Below are positions 13,764-25,440 of a DNA stretch of 64,000 nucleotides, piece by piece (position 1 is the first letter of the stretch; each line of letters begins with the position of its first letter). Source of the stretch: Hydractinia symbiolongicarpus (Eukaryota; Cnidaria; Hydrozoa; Anthoathecata; Hydractiniidae); contig NC_079885.1 of assembly GCF_029227915.1 (NCBI RefSeq), positions 22,321,001-22,385,000 of the forward strand, written 5' to 3'. The notes beneath the pieces were generated by a model that ran no database searches, was not told the origin of the DNA, and worked only from the letters and a program-made list of their open reading frames with translations. The position numbers were made by a program, and so were the translations under genes.

Positions 13764-13970
13764 TTAATTAATTAATTAATTAATTAATTAATTAATTAAT
13801 TAATTAATTAATTAATTAATTAATTAATTAATTAATTAATTAATTAATTAATTAATTAATTAATTAATTAATTAATTAATTAATTAATTAATTAATTAAT
13901 TAATTAATTAATTAATTAATTAATTAATTAATTAATTAATTAATTAATTAATTAATTAATTAATTAATTA
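13764..13970. repeat. (TAAT)n microsatellite, about 52 units
   Basis: 207 bp of uninterrupted tetranucleotide adjoining the 5' break of the LINE fragment. Confidence 0.98.
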
Positions 13971-15060
13971 TATTGATAACGTTTCGGCCGTATACGGTAA
14001 TTGATAATGTAGACCGTTCATATCTGAAATTTTTTATATACCTCCTCCAACTAAGATGATAACGAAAAAAAATGGACAAAAAAAAACAGTTGTAAATATC
14101 AAATAACCATAAAATGCATCCAGTGAAATATTTTAATCCATTGATAATGCTTCTTCTATCCTAATAGCAAATTTCTTTCATGATTGAGTGATAAATACCC
14201 TTGAAATTGCTGTTGCTTAAAAAAACGAACAAAAACGATTAAATAGCTTCTATTACAACAATCAAACTTTCGACATTCTTCAATATAATTGGATTAGGAT
14301 TAGAACTGCTTTCAAAAACACTATTTGCATCAAAGAAAGAATGTGGAAAGATACAACAGCGTCAACAACAGAAAAAAAGGGCTGCAACGTCAACGTCAAT
14401 GACGAGACGACGACAACAAAAATGACAACGTCACATTTTCTTTTAATAAAATTGTTTTCCCTATAGAGAATTTCTATTTTCTCTAAGTTCATTTCATTTA
14501 AAGAGGCATTAGCGATTAAACAACATAAATCGGATTTATTGAACAAAAAAGATGAAATAAGACGATTATCTGAAATTTGGGAAAACATACTATAATTTTT
14601 AACGACTTTTATTGTTAATAAACGATTTTTATACATTTTATTTTTATCAAGAGAATTTTTGACATTTTGTACATGCATGTTGAAAGACGTTTTTACTTGT
14701 GATCTGAAGATGCTCTGACAAAGATCAGGGAGAAAATTTATCAAAATTTAATTTGTTATTTATTGCCTTAAACCCAAGAAATATTTGCTAATATTATTAA
14801 CTAACAGAGCAAGAAGAGTTAGTAATATGTTTTAGAATTTATAACTGCGGATAATCTAAAAGCAATTATGTGTATATTAAAATTAGTTTTCCTCCTGCCT
14901 GCCTATTTCATTTATTTATAAGATTCTATTTTTAACTTTCACGCCACTGGCACCATACCACTACAAAGCAAATAGCATTGTTACAAAATGCAGTATCTAA
15001 TTATTTGTTATTTGTTAGTCTCGTAAAAAAATACTTTTAACTGACAAATAAAATTTTCCA
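13971..15060. other. Mostly empty; one weak ORF
   Basis: A+T-rich sequence. The only longer open frame is on the minus strand at 14280-14744 and is listed separately. Confidence 0.45.
14280..14744 (-). CDS. Unrecognised ORF with two hydrophobic segments (doubtful)
   Basis: Open for 154 codons, but the first true ATG lies about 23 codons in. The C-terminal third has two hydrophobic stretches (CDVVIFVVVVSSLTLTL and HILSLMQIVFLKAVLILI). I do not recognise a family, see no splice context, and the A+T-rich composition makes a chance frame plausible. It could be an exon of a small membrane protein. Confidence 0.2.
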   Translation of the reverse strand: MINFLPDLCQSIFRSQVKTSFNMHVQNVKNSLDKNKMYKNRLLTIKVVKNYSMFSQISDNRLISSFLFNKSDLCCLIANASLNEMNLEKIEILYRENNFIKRKCDVVIFVVVVSSLTLTLQPFFSVVDAVVSFHILSLMQIVFLKAVLILIQLY

Positions 15061-15466
15061 TGAAATATGACAATAAACTTGTACCAAACACACCAGACGT
15101 AAACAAGATTCTCATAATTACAATGTTGACTACAACTATGTTTCGTTAATTCAATGTAGATAAAAGCTTTGTACTAAGGTTGAATGATTGAGATTAGCCA
15201 AGTTATAGTGTTTCCTAAGGATTATAGAAGAACGACTTCTTGAATTCACTTGTTAAATACCTTTTTATCACTGACATTATAAAGCAGCATTGTATTAATA
15301 TATAAATGTGAGTAAAGTAGCAACGAAAGAAAACACTGGTTAGGACATACACTGAACAATGATAGGCCAGTAGTAGGGCAGTATTTCCTTTGAATGGGAC
15401 ACAAAAAATACCCTTCTTCCCTGAAAAAACAATGAAGATAATATGTTTATAATAAAGCTTATATTT

Positions 15467-15472
15467 TTTATT
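15467..15472 (-). terminator. Poly(A) signal AATAAA of copy 1
   Basis: AATAAA on the minus strand, about 60 nt downstream of the stop codon of the first four-TM gene. Confidence 0.5.
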
Positions 15473-15530
15473 TTTATCAGAGTAAATAATTTACGTTAAA
15501 TCCTAAATCCTCCATTGTTTTCTTTATAAT

Positions 15531-16064
15531 CTATAAAGCTTGATCACCAGTTAATAATGCACCAGGTAAGTCTGTCTGCCTTGGAACGTAGCTTTCACGC
15601 TGTCTGCAACAGCAACAAATTGACGAAAACAGCAAAATTATTTCAATCAAAGTGAGATAGACAAACGCTTCAAATATTTTGTATTCGAACTCTAAATCTT
15701 CTTTTGAGTTTTTCCAACATTTTATGAAACTGAGTTCGTTAATTCTAGAACATCTTTCCTCTTTGAGTAGTCGAATATTATATTTGTACTCGTTTGATAA
15801 TACTCCATGTAACGCCATAACACAAATCCACAATAACACTTGCCAAATGTCCAGAAAAAGCCTTATTTTAAAACATCCAGCAAGGCCAAGCAGAGGATTA
15901 AGAATCAGCAATAGATTAAGGACAACTGGACCGTACCATATTTTCATAAATGTGTAATTCTTTGAGGAGTTTTGAGGTAACCATATGTACAAACCTCCAA
16001 CAATAGCTGCTGAAAAATATATAAATATTTCAAAGTAGTAGAAATACTTTTTTGTCTTTAACAT
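15531..16064 (-). CDS. Four-transmembrane protein, family copy 1
   Basis: Unrecognised small membrane protein, one of five copies in this window. From the Met shared by copies 1, 3 and 4 (MLKTKKYFYYF) it is 177 residues long. Hydrophobic segments lie at about 7-29, 44-64, 69-90 and 131-152. The first loop has the sequon-containing word QNSSKNYT. The long second loop carries two Cys (one in SFIKCW). A Cys run (ICCCCRQ) follows TM4 and could be palmitoylated, and the tail ends LLTGDQAL. The frame stays open upstream to an earlier ATG at 16169, but copies 3 and 4 have a stop in that segment, so the inner start is preferred. An AATAAA lies about 60 nt after the stop. The topology resembles tetraspan families, but no family signature is visible and the role is unknown. 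Confidence 0.6.
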   Translation of the reverse strand: MLKTKKYFYYFEIFIYFSAAIVGGLYIWLPQNSSKNYTFMKIWYGPVVLNLLLILNPLLGLAGCFKIRLFLDIWQVLLWICVMALHGVLSNEYKYNIRLLKEERCSRINELSFIKCWKNSKEDLEFEYKIFEAFVYLTLIEIILLFSSICCCCRQRESYVPRQTDLPGALLTGDQAL

Positions 16065-16140
16065 CTCTTTCTTTTGCGTATGCGTAATAAATTTTTTGTC
16101 CTTTAGTCCTATAATAGGAACAATTTTGTACAGTAATAAC

Positions 16141-16270
16141 ATTTTAAAAGGTGAACGTAACGTGTTCATTTGTATTTTTTTAGTCTTATCGACTAGAACA
16201 TTACCTTTACTTAAGTTTCTTTCAAGATAACGCGACAGATAAGATATTTCTGTTTATGAGACTAAACATA
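16141..16270. promoter_or_regulatory. Conserved upstream block, candidate promoter
   Basis: About 130 bp directly upstream of the four-TM ORF is repeated with few changes at 23285-23420, 26565-26700 and 32475-32605. It contains TCTTATC and AGATAAGATA, GATA-type sites in opposite orientation, and the word GGTGAACGTAACGTG. Conservation may reflect only recent duplication, so regulatory function is inferred. Confidence 0.4.
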
Positions 16271-16343
16271 TAGTTTTTTTACATCATTTTTTTTTTGCAA
16301 TTTTTATATGCTCAGTTAAAAGATGCTTTCCAAAACATAATTT

Positions 16344-16575
16344 TAGGCATAAAAAAGTGGAAACAAAAACAGCGACAACACAAACACAAGAACGATAATA
16401 GTAATACCAATGATAGCAACCGTTATAACAGCAATAACAACATTAAAAATACACTGAATTAACAGAAAAAAAATCTTGGTCACTTGTTTCAAACTTCAAC
16501 GCAGATATGGAAACAACAATCTCTATCTTAATTTATATTGAAATAATTTTATTTTTAGCTGTCACACCACTTTTT
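16344..16575. repeat. Nearly identical duplicate of 23927-24158
   Basis: A 230-bp stretch starting TAGGCATAAAAAAGTGG and ending in ATTTTTAGCTGTCACACCAC recurs at 23927-24158 with hardly any difference. This is closer than the neighbouring parts of the same duplicated units and points to recent copying or gene conversion. Confidence 0.8.
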
Positions 16576-16659
16576 ATGTCACACCAAAGTAAGTATGACG
16601 TCAATTATTACTAATTACAAAGATTAATTAATTGACCTATTTCCATATCTATTTGATTG

Positions 16660-17328
16660 CACGAAATAAACCTTAACGAGATTAGTTATGAGAAATTTCG
16701 GGATGCTGGTTGTTTACATGCAAGTTTGAAGAACGTATCAACAAAATGTTGACTTTTACAGCCTTTAACTGGCAGTTTCACGAAATCGTAGTTAACACAG
16801 TTATAAAGAGGGTTTTGGTAGCGGTAGTGTGACAAAATAGTTAAAATATTGCAGATTTTGAGAGCGTATCTTTTGGCATACGTTAGCTAGCTAAACCTCT
16901 ACACTAGCCACGTTAAACCCAGTCACGCTAAACCCAGTCACGTTTTTGTACTAATGTGAATACATTTTTATTTACTGCTTCCGAGTATATTTAGAACTAA
17001 AACTACATATATAGTTTACTAACGCTCAGTGGCACTTCATATTACTTCTGATCAGTTCAAAAAATTAGCTTACTGGTTGCTAAGCTAAAGTAGCAAGCAG
17101 CTAAGCTAAAACCCTGGAAAAACATATTGTAAATACTATTTTGAGTTCTCCATTCCCCCAAAATCTATATTGAATATGCTTGACTGATGCTAACAGACGT
17201 ACTCCAGAAACACAGCACAGTAAAGAGATTTCAACTTCAAGAATAATGAAAAGGCTGTATTTTTTTATAGCATTTTCACAAGTATTTTTTCCAGGGGTTT
17301 TCCAGGATCTTCCAGCTCCATGAGTAAA
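16660..17328. other. No gene seen
   Basis: A+T-rich spacer. The open frame at 17101-17373 on the minus strand has no recognisable feature. Confidence 0.5.
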
Positions 17329-18280
17329 AAATAAATCATTTTTCAACATTTTTTGCGTAATATGATAACTCACAATTAATATTTTGAAGTTATTGGCTGT
17401 TATGATTATGTAACTGTCACACTCCCTCTGTCACTACTCTCTCTCTTACTGACTGTCAATAATCGTACATTTGTATCAAGCACAATGCTTCATACAAATG
17501 TGCGATTGGTTAACCTTTATCAAGCATTGTGATGTTAACCTTAATACTTACAGTTTGTAAATAATATGAATTGATAGAGCATAGAACTTATCATACATCG
17601 CCATATGTAGAAAAAGTGAAGTCTTTTTTTTAAATGGCACCCTGTTTTTTTTAGGTTTTTATCCAAAAGAAGGAGAATAAAATAATATAGATACTTTTCT
17701 GAGAAGAATGTCTGGTTTTCAGCTGTAAACGTGCTTAATATTTATCAAAATCTCAGTCTCAATGTTCTTAAAACCAGGTACTTACGTATTTTGTTTTCTT
17801 GCTTATATGAAATGTAACTATAGCTTAGCTGCATGAGTTATCAATAAATCATTTTTCAACAATTATTGTGTATATTGATATTTAAAATTAATATTTTGTA
17901 ACTGTCACACTCCCTCCATCACTACTCTATCTCTTACTGGCTGTCAATAATCGTACATTTGTATCAAGCATTGTGAAGATTAACCTTAACACTTACAGTT
18001 TGTAAGTAATATGAATTGATAGAGCATAGAGCTTATCATAAGTTCCCATATGTAGAAAAAGTGAAGTCTTTTTTTTAAATGGCACCCTGTTTTTTTAGGT
18101 TTTTATCCCCCCCCCCAAAAAAGGAAAATGAAATAATATACTTTTTCTTCTAAGAGTTCTGGATTTCAGCAATAAACGTGCTTAATATTTATCAAAATCT
18201 CGGTCTCAATGTTCATAAAACGATCCCATATATATTTTGTTTTCTTGCTTATATGACATCTTGAAAATGAATCTTGCAGA
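17329..18280. repeat. Tandem duplication of a unit of about 0.5 kb
   Basis: The segment starting AATAAATCATTTTTCAACA at 17329 repeats from 17844. Shared words include TAACTGTCACACTCCCTC (17411 and 17899), ATGAATTGATAGAGCATAGA and AAATGGCACCCTGTTTTTT. Copy 1 holds an inverted repeat (17459-17506, arms ACATTTGTAT/ATACAAATGT) that is lost by deletion in copy 2. Confidence 0.8.
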
Positions 18281-20367
18281 ATTGTTCAAATTGTTTATTT
18301 ACAAAAAATAATATCGATGATCTTTTTCCAAAATGTCGATTTGTGATAATACAAAACCCAAAATTTTCGACATCACAAAAAAATTTCACATTTTTTCACT
18401 TATTAAAGTTAATTGTTTTCACTTATTAAAGTTCGACATAACAAGCATGTTGTGGACAAAAGTTGAAAAAAAATTCTTTATTTCCAGGCAGTCAGTAAAC
18501 GTTTTTTTTAAGCATCAATTTTTCAATTATTTTGTGAAGTGATCCTCTCAAATTTTTGACCGATCACTGGACAATTTCATTTGCCTGAAGAAATACCAAG
18601 ATGGTAACTCTCTGAATACAAAGTTTAAAAAATTTTAAATAATTTTTTGTACCAAATTCAATCTACGATAGAGGCTTAAAATTTAACACAAATAAGCAAG
18701 AACATTCCAAGGAAAATTAAAGTCCAACCTTTCCCACCAAGTCAAATTAGTATCCTAATTCTGAAATCACAAATGTGTAAAATGTGAATTATAAATACTT
18801 CTAAAACTACCCTCAATTAACGAGTTTTAAGGCACCCACAAGGTCAACTCAACTACTATTTTAAAACCACAGTCAGTAGTATGTTAATTTCACATATGTT
18901 GCTTAAAAAATAAGGTACACTCAATAACTGGAGACACAGGATATATACCAGCAACATCACCAATTTTGGTAATCAGCTTGAAATTTCATGTTTGTTTGGA
19001 ACAAGTCAGCCAGCCAAGCCAACTAGCTACTCTATTCAATTCAAACCCAGCTAGCTAATACCTAGCTCATTAAACACCAGTAATAATAAACGAACCATTA
19101 GAACAGCCCAATGTTTGGCAGATACATGCTATTATCCCATATTATCACCAAATGTTAATAACAATCTGTATGACAAATTAATTTTGCAAATATTGCAAGT
19201 AAACAAACCATATCTGCACTACGTCGCTGCAAACTAAAAATTGCTCATAACTAATCTCGTTTTCATGTTATTCGGTATTTTGGTATGTATATTCCACGGA
19301 ACGAAAATGGATATGGAAATAGGTCTATTGTTCGTTGTTTTTTTTGTTTTTTTATTTTTTTTTTGTTGTTTTTTATTTGCCTTAATTCATAAACATTTAG
19401 TTCCAATATTAAATGTCGCAAAAGATCAGAGCTGTATCTGAATAGAAAATATTTGTATCGTAAAATAAAAAGATTTGCAGGCGAACGCAAAAAAGTCGCA
19501 AATTTGAAAAACATGGGGTACATTTAGGCGGATCCTGACCTTCAGCACAAGTATTTAAAAACGTTTTGGAATTTGTATTTTGTTTTTACCTCTCACATCG
19601 CTTTATATCACATACCACAATGAAGTAAGTATGACGTTGTCCATTATTAATAAAATAGATTAATTAATTGTTGTATATTGACAGTTAACGTACACAAAAA
19701 CAACATAAAGTAATCAAAAAATTGAATTTGCTATGAAAATCTGCCCGGTACCAAATACCTTATAGGAAAAATGGATTTGTTCATTCTCTTCCATACTTTC
19801 CACCGGGACACTTCTTGGCCTTTTTACATCTAAATGCTTTCTGTAATTTAAAAATGTTTGATTTTCAAATATTTTTGCGACTATGCCCAGTATAAGTCTT
19901 ATTAAGCTAAATAATAAGACTGACTAATTAATAATCAACATTTTATAAGGTGTTACTCTAGCCTGGCTAGTCGGCTACGTATTCTTCTCTTAAGTTTCTA
20001 TCCTAACCATATTATTATCATTGTTCTTTCTATCATTATTTGATTATCAACTAGTTGCAGTGTGGGTTTTGTTTACATTCGGCTACCTAGCTAATCAGTA
20101 AAATTGCATAGACGAATATTTCTCTGTTAATTTTTTCGTTTGGTATGTTTGAAGGCAGCTAGCTACTTGTGCAGTCTCAATAAACTATGTTTAATGTTTC
20201 ACTGTGGCTAGTTGACATACTGTTTTCATGCTCAAAATATACAACAATCACGCAAATCTATTTTTAAAGTAAAAATGCAGGGTAAATGTTTTAGCCGGAC
20301 GAAGGTGACGACAGCCTGTAGTCTGTGTTTTTATTTACAGTTAATTTTAAAACTTTTACATATAGAC
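18281..20367. other. No gene seen
   Basis: A+T-rich spacer. Short frames at 18333-18542 and 19241-19523 show only low-complexity sequence. Around 19589-19680 there is a diverged copy of the CTCACACCGCTTTTTATCACA module found after the four-TM units. Confidence 0.45.
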
Positions 20368-20985
20368 AGGCAAACTCGTCCCCAGCACATTTTGCCTCTT
20401 TTTTCTTCTTTACTGAATGGCGAGACAAAAAGACACTGGAATCGTAGGCCAGAATTCTGCACTTGATTGGTTGAGTATAATTACCGTAATTATACGCATT
20501 TCTAAGAATTATGCCGTAACCATGCAAGCACATTTCGACGATGAAAGAAAATTGTGTATAAGAAGTGATAGAAATATTTTTGTTGTTGTTTGTACTTTCA
20601 GTTGTTTTTGGTGACAAAATTTGTTAAAAACATTGTTGGCTTCTGTAATTCATTTGCAATTTACCCTGAAATTTACCCTAAAGAATACATTTGGAAAATG
20701 AAAGTCTTACGTAATCTATGGTAAGTCAATTCATTTCTCTTATAATCTTGGTGGTAAAAATATCAGTAATGCCTTCGAGTGTATCAATACTATGTCATGC
20801 ACAAAGGTATGTAAAAATACATCAACGTTTTTCTGTCTTTTGGTACCTTCTTTGTGTTTATCTATTTCCTGTTTACCTTTTGTATTGTAATGAGCATATA
20901 TGCGTGCATTCCCTCTAATACTTTTTTTTGTATTATTTTGGTAATAGATAGGCTGCATGGATATAGTTTTAAAATGTAAAAGGAG
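20368..20985. mobile_element. Inverted-repeat element with AAACTCGTCC ends
   Basis: The left end reads CAAACTCGTCCCCAGCAC and the right end is the complement of CAAACTCGTCCTCAGCTCC, about 600 bp apart. The same end sequence forms compact hairpins at 27641-27711, 34455-34572 and 63744-63777, so this is a longer member of that palindromic family. Open frames inside are not recognised. Confidence 0.5.
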
Positions 20986-22159
20986 CTGAGGACGAGTTTG
21001 ATAGACGGGGTAATCACAGATTATAACCTGTTTTTTTTGTTTTGTTTTACAGCAACAAGAGTTGCTGACTCCATGAAAGAGGAGCGTAATCTTAGTGAAG
21101 CTTGTTAATTGTTGCAGAAAACTTTTAAACTTGATATACTTGGTATACGTTTGATTACATTATTTTGAAATATTTTTTGTCGTTTTTTTACATCGTAAGT
21201 CGGATTTTGTTGTTGGACTATCAAAAGTGCACGTAGTTAGCTGTTAGTAGAGCTAGTAGTGAAGTAAAGGACAATGAAAGGAATATAAAAAGATTACATG
21301 GGATCGAGAAGAGCAACATTTCGTTAATATTGTAGCGAATTAAGCTATATGCAATTGCAGGTTGTCACATTTTTTGTTTGGCTAATTTCTAGCTTTCTTT
21401 ATAACTACTGTCCACTAACCTGACATTTCGTTAGCAAGAAGTTGTAAAATTTTGATATTTTAAATATTTGTTTACATCTTCCATACCGAATGAATTAAGC
21501 AAATTATGTGTTTTTGTTACCTTTGTAAGTTTTTAGTGATTGCAGTTTTTAATTAAATTGACTTTATTTTTCAAATAAATTTACTTTACCTCACATGTCG
21601 ATTAAAAAGTTTGTTGTGGTTTTAAAATATCCTGATTGGTTTAAATGCTCATAAAATCAAGCTGATTGTTTTAAAAAAAAATCTAGTAGCGGAATTACCT
21701 ATGACTAATTAGATAAACAATGCCGCTTTTTTCTCCATCTTGGATTTCGCATTTTCGTACAAAAATGCCGCAAACGCTTTCATGTTACATTTAGAAATGT
21801 GTTTTTATTTTTTAGCTGAAACAGCAAAACTTGAGTACAGTGGTATCAAATATGCATCTACTACACCCGACGCTGAAGAAACTCAATTAAGACGTAAATT
21901 GAATACATAATTTAAATAAAAAAACAAGAGAAATTAATACTTGTAATTCTTGTTCAAAATTTCACAAAAAAAGTAAAATTTAGACTCGTCGTTCAGGAGT
22001 TGATTTTTAAGCTGTTTTGGCCATCAGAGGGCATTAAAGAGCGGCGGTCCCGCTGTAAGACTCAAAACGCCCTCCAAACCCTCAGTTGCTTTTGAACGCC
22101 CTGATAAGCAATTAATCCTCTTTAAGCCTGTTTTACACCAGTTAAAAAAAATCTTAAAT
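20986..22159. other. No gene seen
   Basis: A+T-rich. A stretch near 21030-21075 (ATTATAACCTG, T-rich tract, then ACAG) recurs at about 34830-34870 and belongs to the duplicated units. Confidence 0.45.
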
Positions 22160-22480
22160 CCATCCCTAAATTCTGAGATTAAATCTCCGCATGTACGCCT
22201 TAAGGGCGTTTAAAGCAGAGGGGCGCTTAGTTTTCAAATCTTTCGTAATAGTGACACGCGCACTCATAAGGGGTACTTATTGGAGAGAGCGCCTTAGATT
22301 AAGCATCACATTGTGGAAGAAGTGTGTAATGTGAATTTATTTAGCGCCAGCAATCTTAGCCGAGGTAGTCTTCATTATAGCAAGATGTAAAGATGTAGAG
22401 GCAATGTAAAGGCAGGGGTTCCAAGTAAAGCTGCGAACCGCCATTTTAAATGGACAAAATACAGGTATTAGTATAGGAAA
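22160..22480. repeat. Duplicated block with GGGCGTTTA and AGCGCCAGCAATC words
   Basis: This block (TTAAATCTCC, GGGCGTTTA, GTGACACGCGCACTCATAAG, TTTATTTAGCGCCAGCAATC) recurs at about 28000-28330 and, more diverged, at 35030-35420. In each case it lies in the spacer after a four-TM copy, marking the period of the local duplications. Confidence 0.7.
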
Positions 22481-22579
22481 CTAGTCGGATTTGCTGCGGT
22501 CTTTCTTATACATATCGCATTTTATGTTTCCGTAGTACGACTTTTTTTCTTGCCTATTGACTGGCAGAATACGGGTATT

Positions 22580-22925
22580 AATAAAGATAATCGATAAAGC
22601 CCGTGGAAAAATCCACTGAGGCAGGATAAAAATGAAAAAAAAGATCATTTGAATTTTAGGACGTCAGCAACCCATTCACCAAAAAATTTAGAACCTTATT
22701 TTCACGTTGCCTCTATTGTGGGACGTCGGCAAGCCCGTCAAAACACAAAAATACAATTTTAGAAATTTGCATACCTGTTGCCTTCATCGTATAGATCTTG
22801 AAACGCTGATCAAAAAAATGTATAGGATCGTGTATCTTTTACAAATGATTGTAAAGATATTGGATGGGATTAATTAAAGGTTTTGTGATGACGTCATCAA
22901 CCCGTCCATTTCGAAACGGATTCGG
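22580..22925. repeat. TGACGTCA-module repeat, copy 2
   Basis: Starts GATAAAGCCCGTGGAAAAAT and ends GACGTCATCAACCCGTCCATT with a following CGAAACGGATTCGG. It replaces the C-terminal coding part of four-TM copy 2. Confidence 0.65.
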
Positions 22926-23280
22926 ATTCGACAATTGACGAAAATAACAAAATCATTTCAAAGAACGTGAGATAGAAAAAGGCTTGAAATATTTTGTATT
23001 CAAACTCTAAATCTTCTTTTGTGTTTTCCCAACATTTTATGAAACTGAGTTCCTTAATTTCAGAACATGTTCCGTCTTTGAGTCTTCGAATATTATCTTT
23101 GTACTCGTTGGAGAATAATTCAATATAGAACGTCACACCACAAATCCACCATAACAGTTGCCAAACGTCCCAATAAAATTTCATTTTATAGGATCCAAAA
23201 ATACCACACAGAGGATTAAGAATCAGCAATAGATTAAGGACAACTGGACCGTACCATATTTTCATAAATGTGTAATTTGT
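22897..23280 (-). pseudogene. Four-transmembrane family copy 2, truncated at both ends
   Basis: Nearly identical to copy 3 (25938-26492) over TM2 to TM4. The N-terminus with TM1 is lost: after TTACACATTTATG the sequence jumps straight to the upstream TACAGTAATAACATTTTAAAAG block, a deletion of roughly 250 bp. At the other end the Cys-rich tail is replaced by the TGACGTCA-module repeat (near 22925). What remains is an open frame from MKIWYGPVV to FSSIV, probably non-functional. Confidence 0.75.
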
Positions 23281-23439
23281 ACAGTAATAACATTTTAAAA
23301 GGTGAACGTAACGTGGTCATTTGTATTCTTTATGTCTTATCGACTAGAACATTACCTTCACTTAAGTGTCTTTCAGGATAACGCGACAGATAAGATATTT
23401 CTGTTTATGAGACTAAACATATAGTTTTTTTTACATCAT

Positions 23440-23682
23440 TTGCTTTTTGCAATTTTTATATGCTCGGTTAAAAGATGCTTTCAAAAACATTACTTTAGGC
23501 ATGAAGAAATGGAAAAATTGAGAAAACTGAACAACAAAGAGCGACAACAACAACAAAAGTACAAGAAACAACAACAACACCATTTAAGATACCTTGAACT
23601 AACAGAAAACAAAATTCATAAAGCAAATATAAAAGCAGCTATCTATCGTAATTTATTTATATTTGAAAGACTGTATTTTTAG
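23440..23682 (+). pseudogene. Divergent small basic ORF, copy 2 (no valid start)
   Basis: Corresponds to the short ORFs at 26686 and 32596. Here the ATG at 23407 is followed after five codons by TAG (MRLNI-stop). The rest (FAIFICSVKRCFQKHYF and a Lys/Arg/Gln-rich tail) is open but has no ATG at the expected place. Confidence 0.3.
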
Positions 23683-24639
23683 CTGTCACACCACTATTGT
23701 AAGTATGACATCAATCATTATTAATTTCAAAGATTAATTAATTGTTGGCTTTTTTATTTGGAAAAAATGGAGTACATTTAGGCGCACCCTGACTTTCAGC
23801 ACAAAGATTCAATTTCATCGACGACAACATTTTGTATAGGATAGTGTGCTTTAAATATTTAATATATAACGTATTAATATATAACATATAAGTATTTCGA
23901 AGTACTAGAATTCCTTTTTGTAACTTTAGGCATAAAAAAGTGGAAACAAAAACAGCGACAACACAAACACAAGAACGATAATAGTAATACCAATGACAGC
24001 AACCGTTATAACAGCAATAACAACATTAAAAATACACTGAATTAACAGAAAAAAAATCTTGGTCACTTGTTTCAAACTTCAACGCAGATATGGAAACAAC
24101 AATCTCTATCTTAATTTATATTGAAATAATTTTATTTTTAGCTGTCACACCACTTTTTATGTCAACCCACTATTAAGTAAGTATGACGTCATCCATTATT
24201 AATAACATAGATTAATTAATTGTTGTATATTGACATTTAACGCACAAAAATATCATAACGAAATAGAAAAATGGAATTTGCTATGAAAGTCTGCGTGGTA
24301 CTTAATTCCTTACAATATTACAAATTAAAATGTGTTTGAATGTTCCATACCTAAGAGCTTTATTTTAGTACTTTTTATGTGCATGTGTGCATAGCCTAAT
24401 AAAACTGCTCGCTATACAATAAGTTACGACTTGATCCTTGTTACTCAGACCTTGTTTTAACGAATTAGAAAGTACACTATCTTTATGTGTGTATGTAGTT
24501 ATGGCGACCAAATCTCCTAAAATTTTATGATCTTAATATTTTGTATTGTAAGCATATGGTCTTACTGTGTTGATTAAATTGGCCAGCTATCGTTTGTGCT
24601 TGTTTAATGGTATAAACACGTACAGACACACAAAATCAG

Positions 24640-25440
24640 AATTGTCATTACATTTTATTGACTTTATTACAAAAATTTTAAACACTGCATAACATTTTAT
24701 CTAATTGAAAAATGTTTCGACAACAACTAAGAACTCTGGCCATAATATTTTGCGAGAAGGGCGCGATTTAAAAGATTGCAACCACATCAATTAGGAATGT
24801 AAGTAATACGTGCTGCAAACTTGTCCATTCTGACATCATCTCAATGTTCACAGCGGACTTAGAACTTAGGATCTTGGAGGCTAATTTTTGCGACAACAGC
24901 ATGCCCCAATTCCACCATATTCATTCCACCATATGTCTCAGGTGGTGGATGGATTGTTCCACAATGTGGACATTGTGGAACGTGCAGTTGGCCCATTTTT
25001 GACGTTGGTTACTCGGCCTACACCCCTACCAAAATAGAACTTTTGCTGGCTGCAAAGCACTTGCTAAGTGACGCTGTTTCCCATTTCGAGAAAGCTCAAA
25101 AACAAACAATTTCGCAAATATTATTTTTAGCTTTGTATATCTATTTTAACAGTCTTTTCTTCTTGTGAATATTCCTAAAATGCAATTTATGAGGTTAAAC
25201 ACGGTTAATAAATATTCTCGTTCATGTTGTTACACTCTGTAAATACAGCTCGCGCGCTAACGCACGTTCAACAAATATCGATCATTGAAGAATTTCACCG
25301 TACATTCTAATTGAGCAATTAGTTTATGGTTCCTTACGTTTATGTAGATGCTTATTGATGCAATTTATTTTATTTTATGTATATAGTAGTCGTTTAAGCC
25401 CATGGTAAAATCAACAGAGACATAGGAACAATGAAAAAGA
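24640..25440. other. No gene; contains a perfect 12-bp-arm palindrome
   Basis: Spacer of the duplicated region. At 24956-24981 there is GTTCCACAATGT-GG-ACATTGTGGAAC, a perfect hairpin. No coding sequence recognised. Confidence 0.5.

Noticed and set aside
16559-16588. Conserved 30-nt micro-exon between AG and GTAAGT
   Set aside because: Other copies of the module lose the AG (26.98 kb) or the GT donor, so splicing function is not conserved. Kept only as a low-interest repeat observation.
20212-20958. Several short ORFs at 20.2-20.96 kb
   Set aside because: They overlap each other on both strands within a palindromic repeat element.
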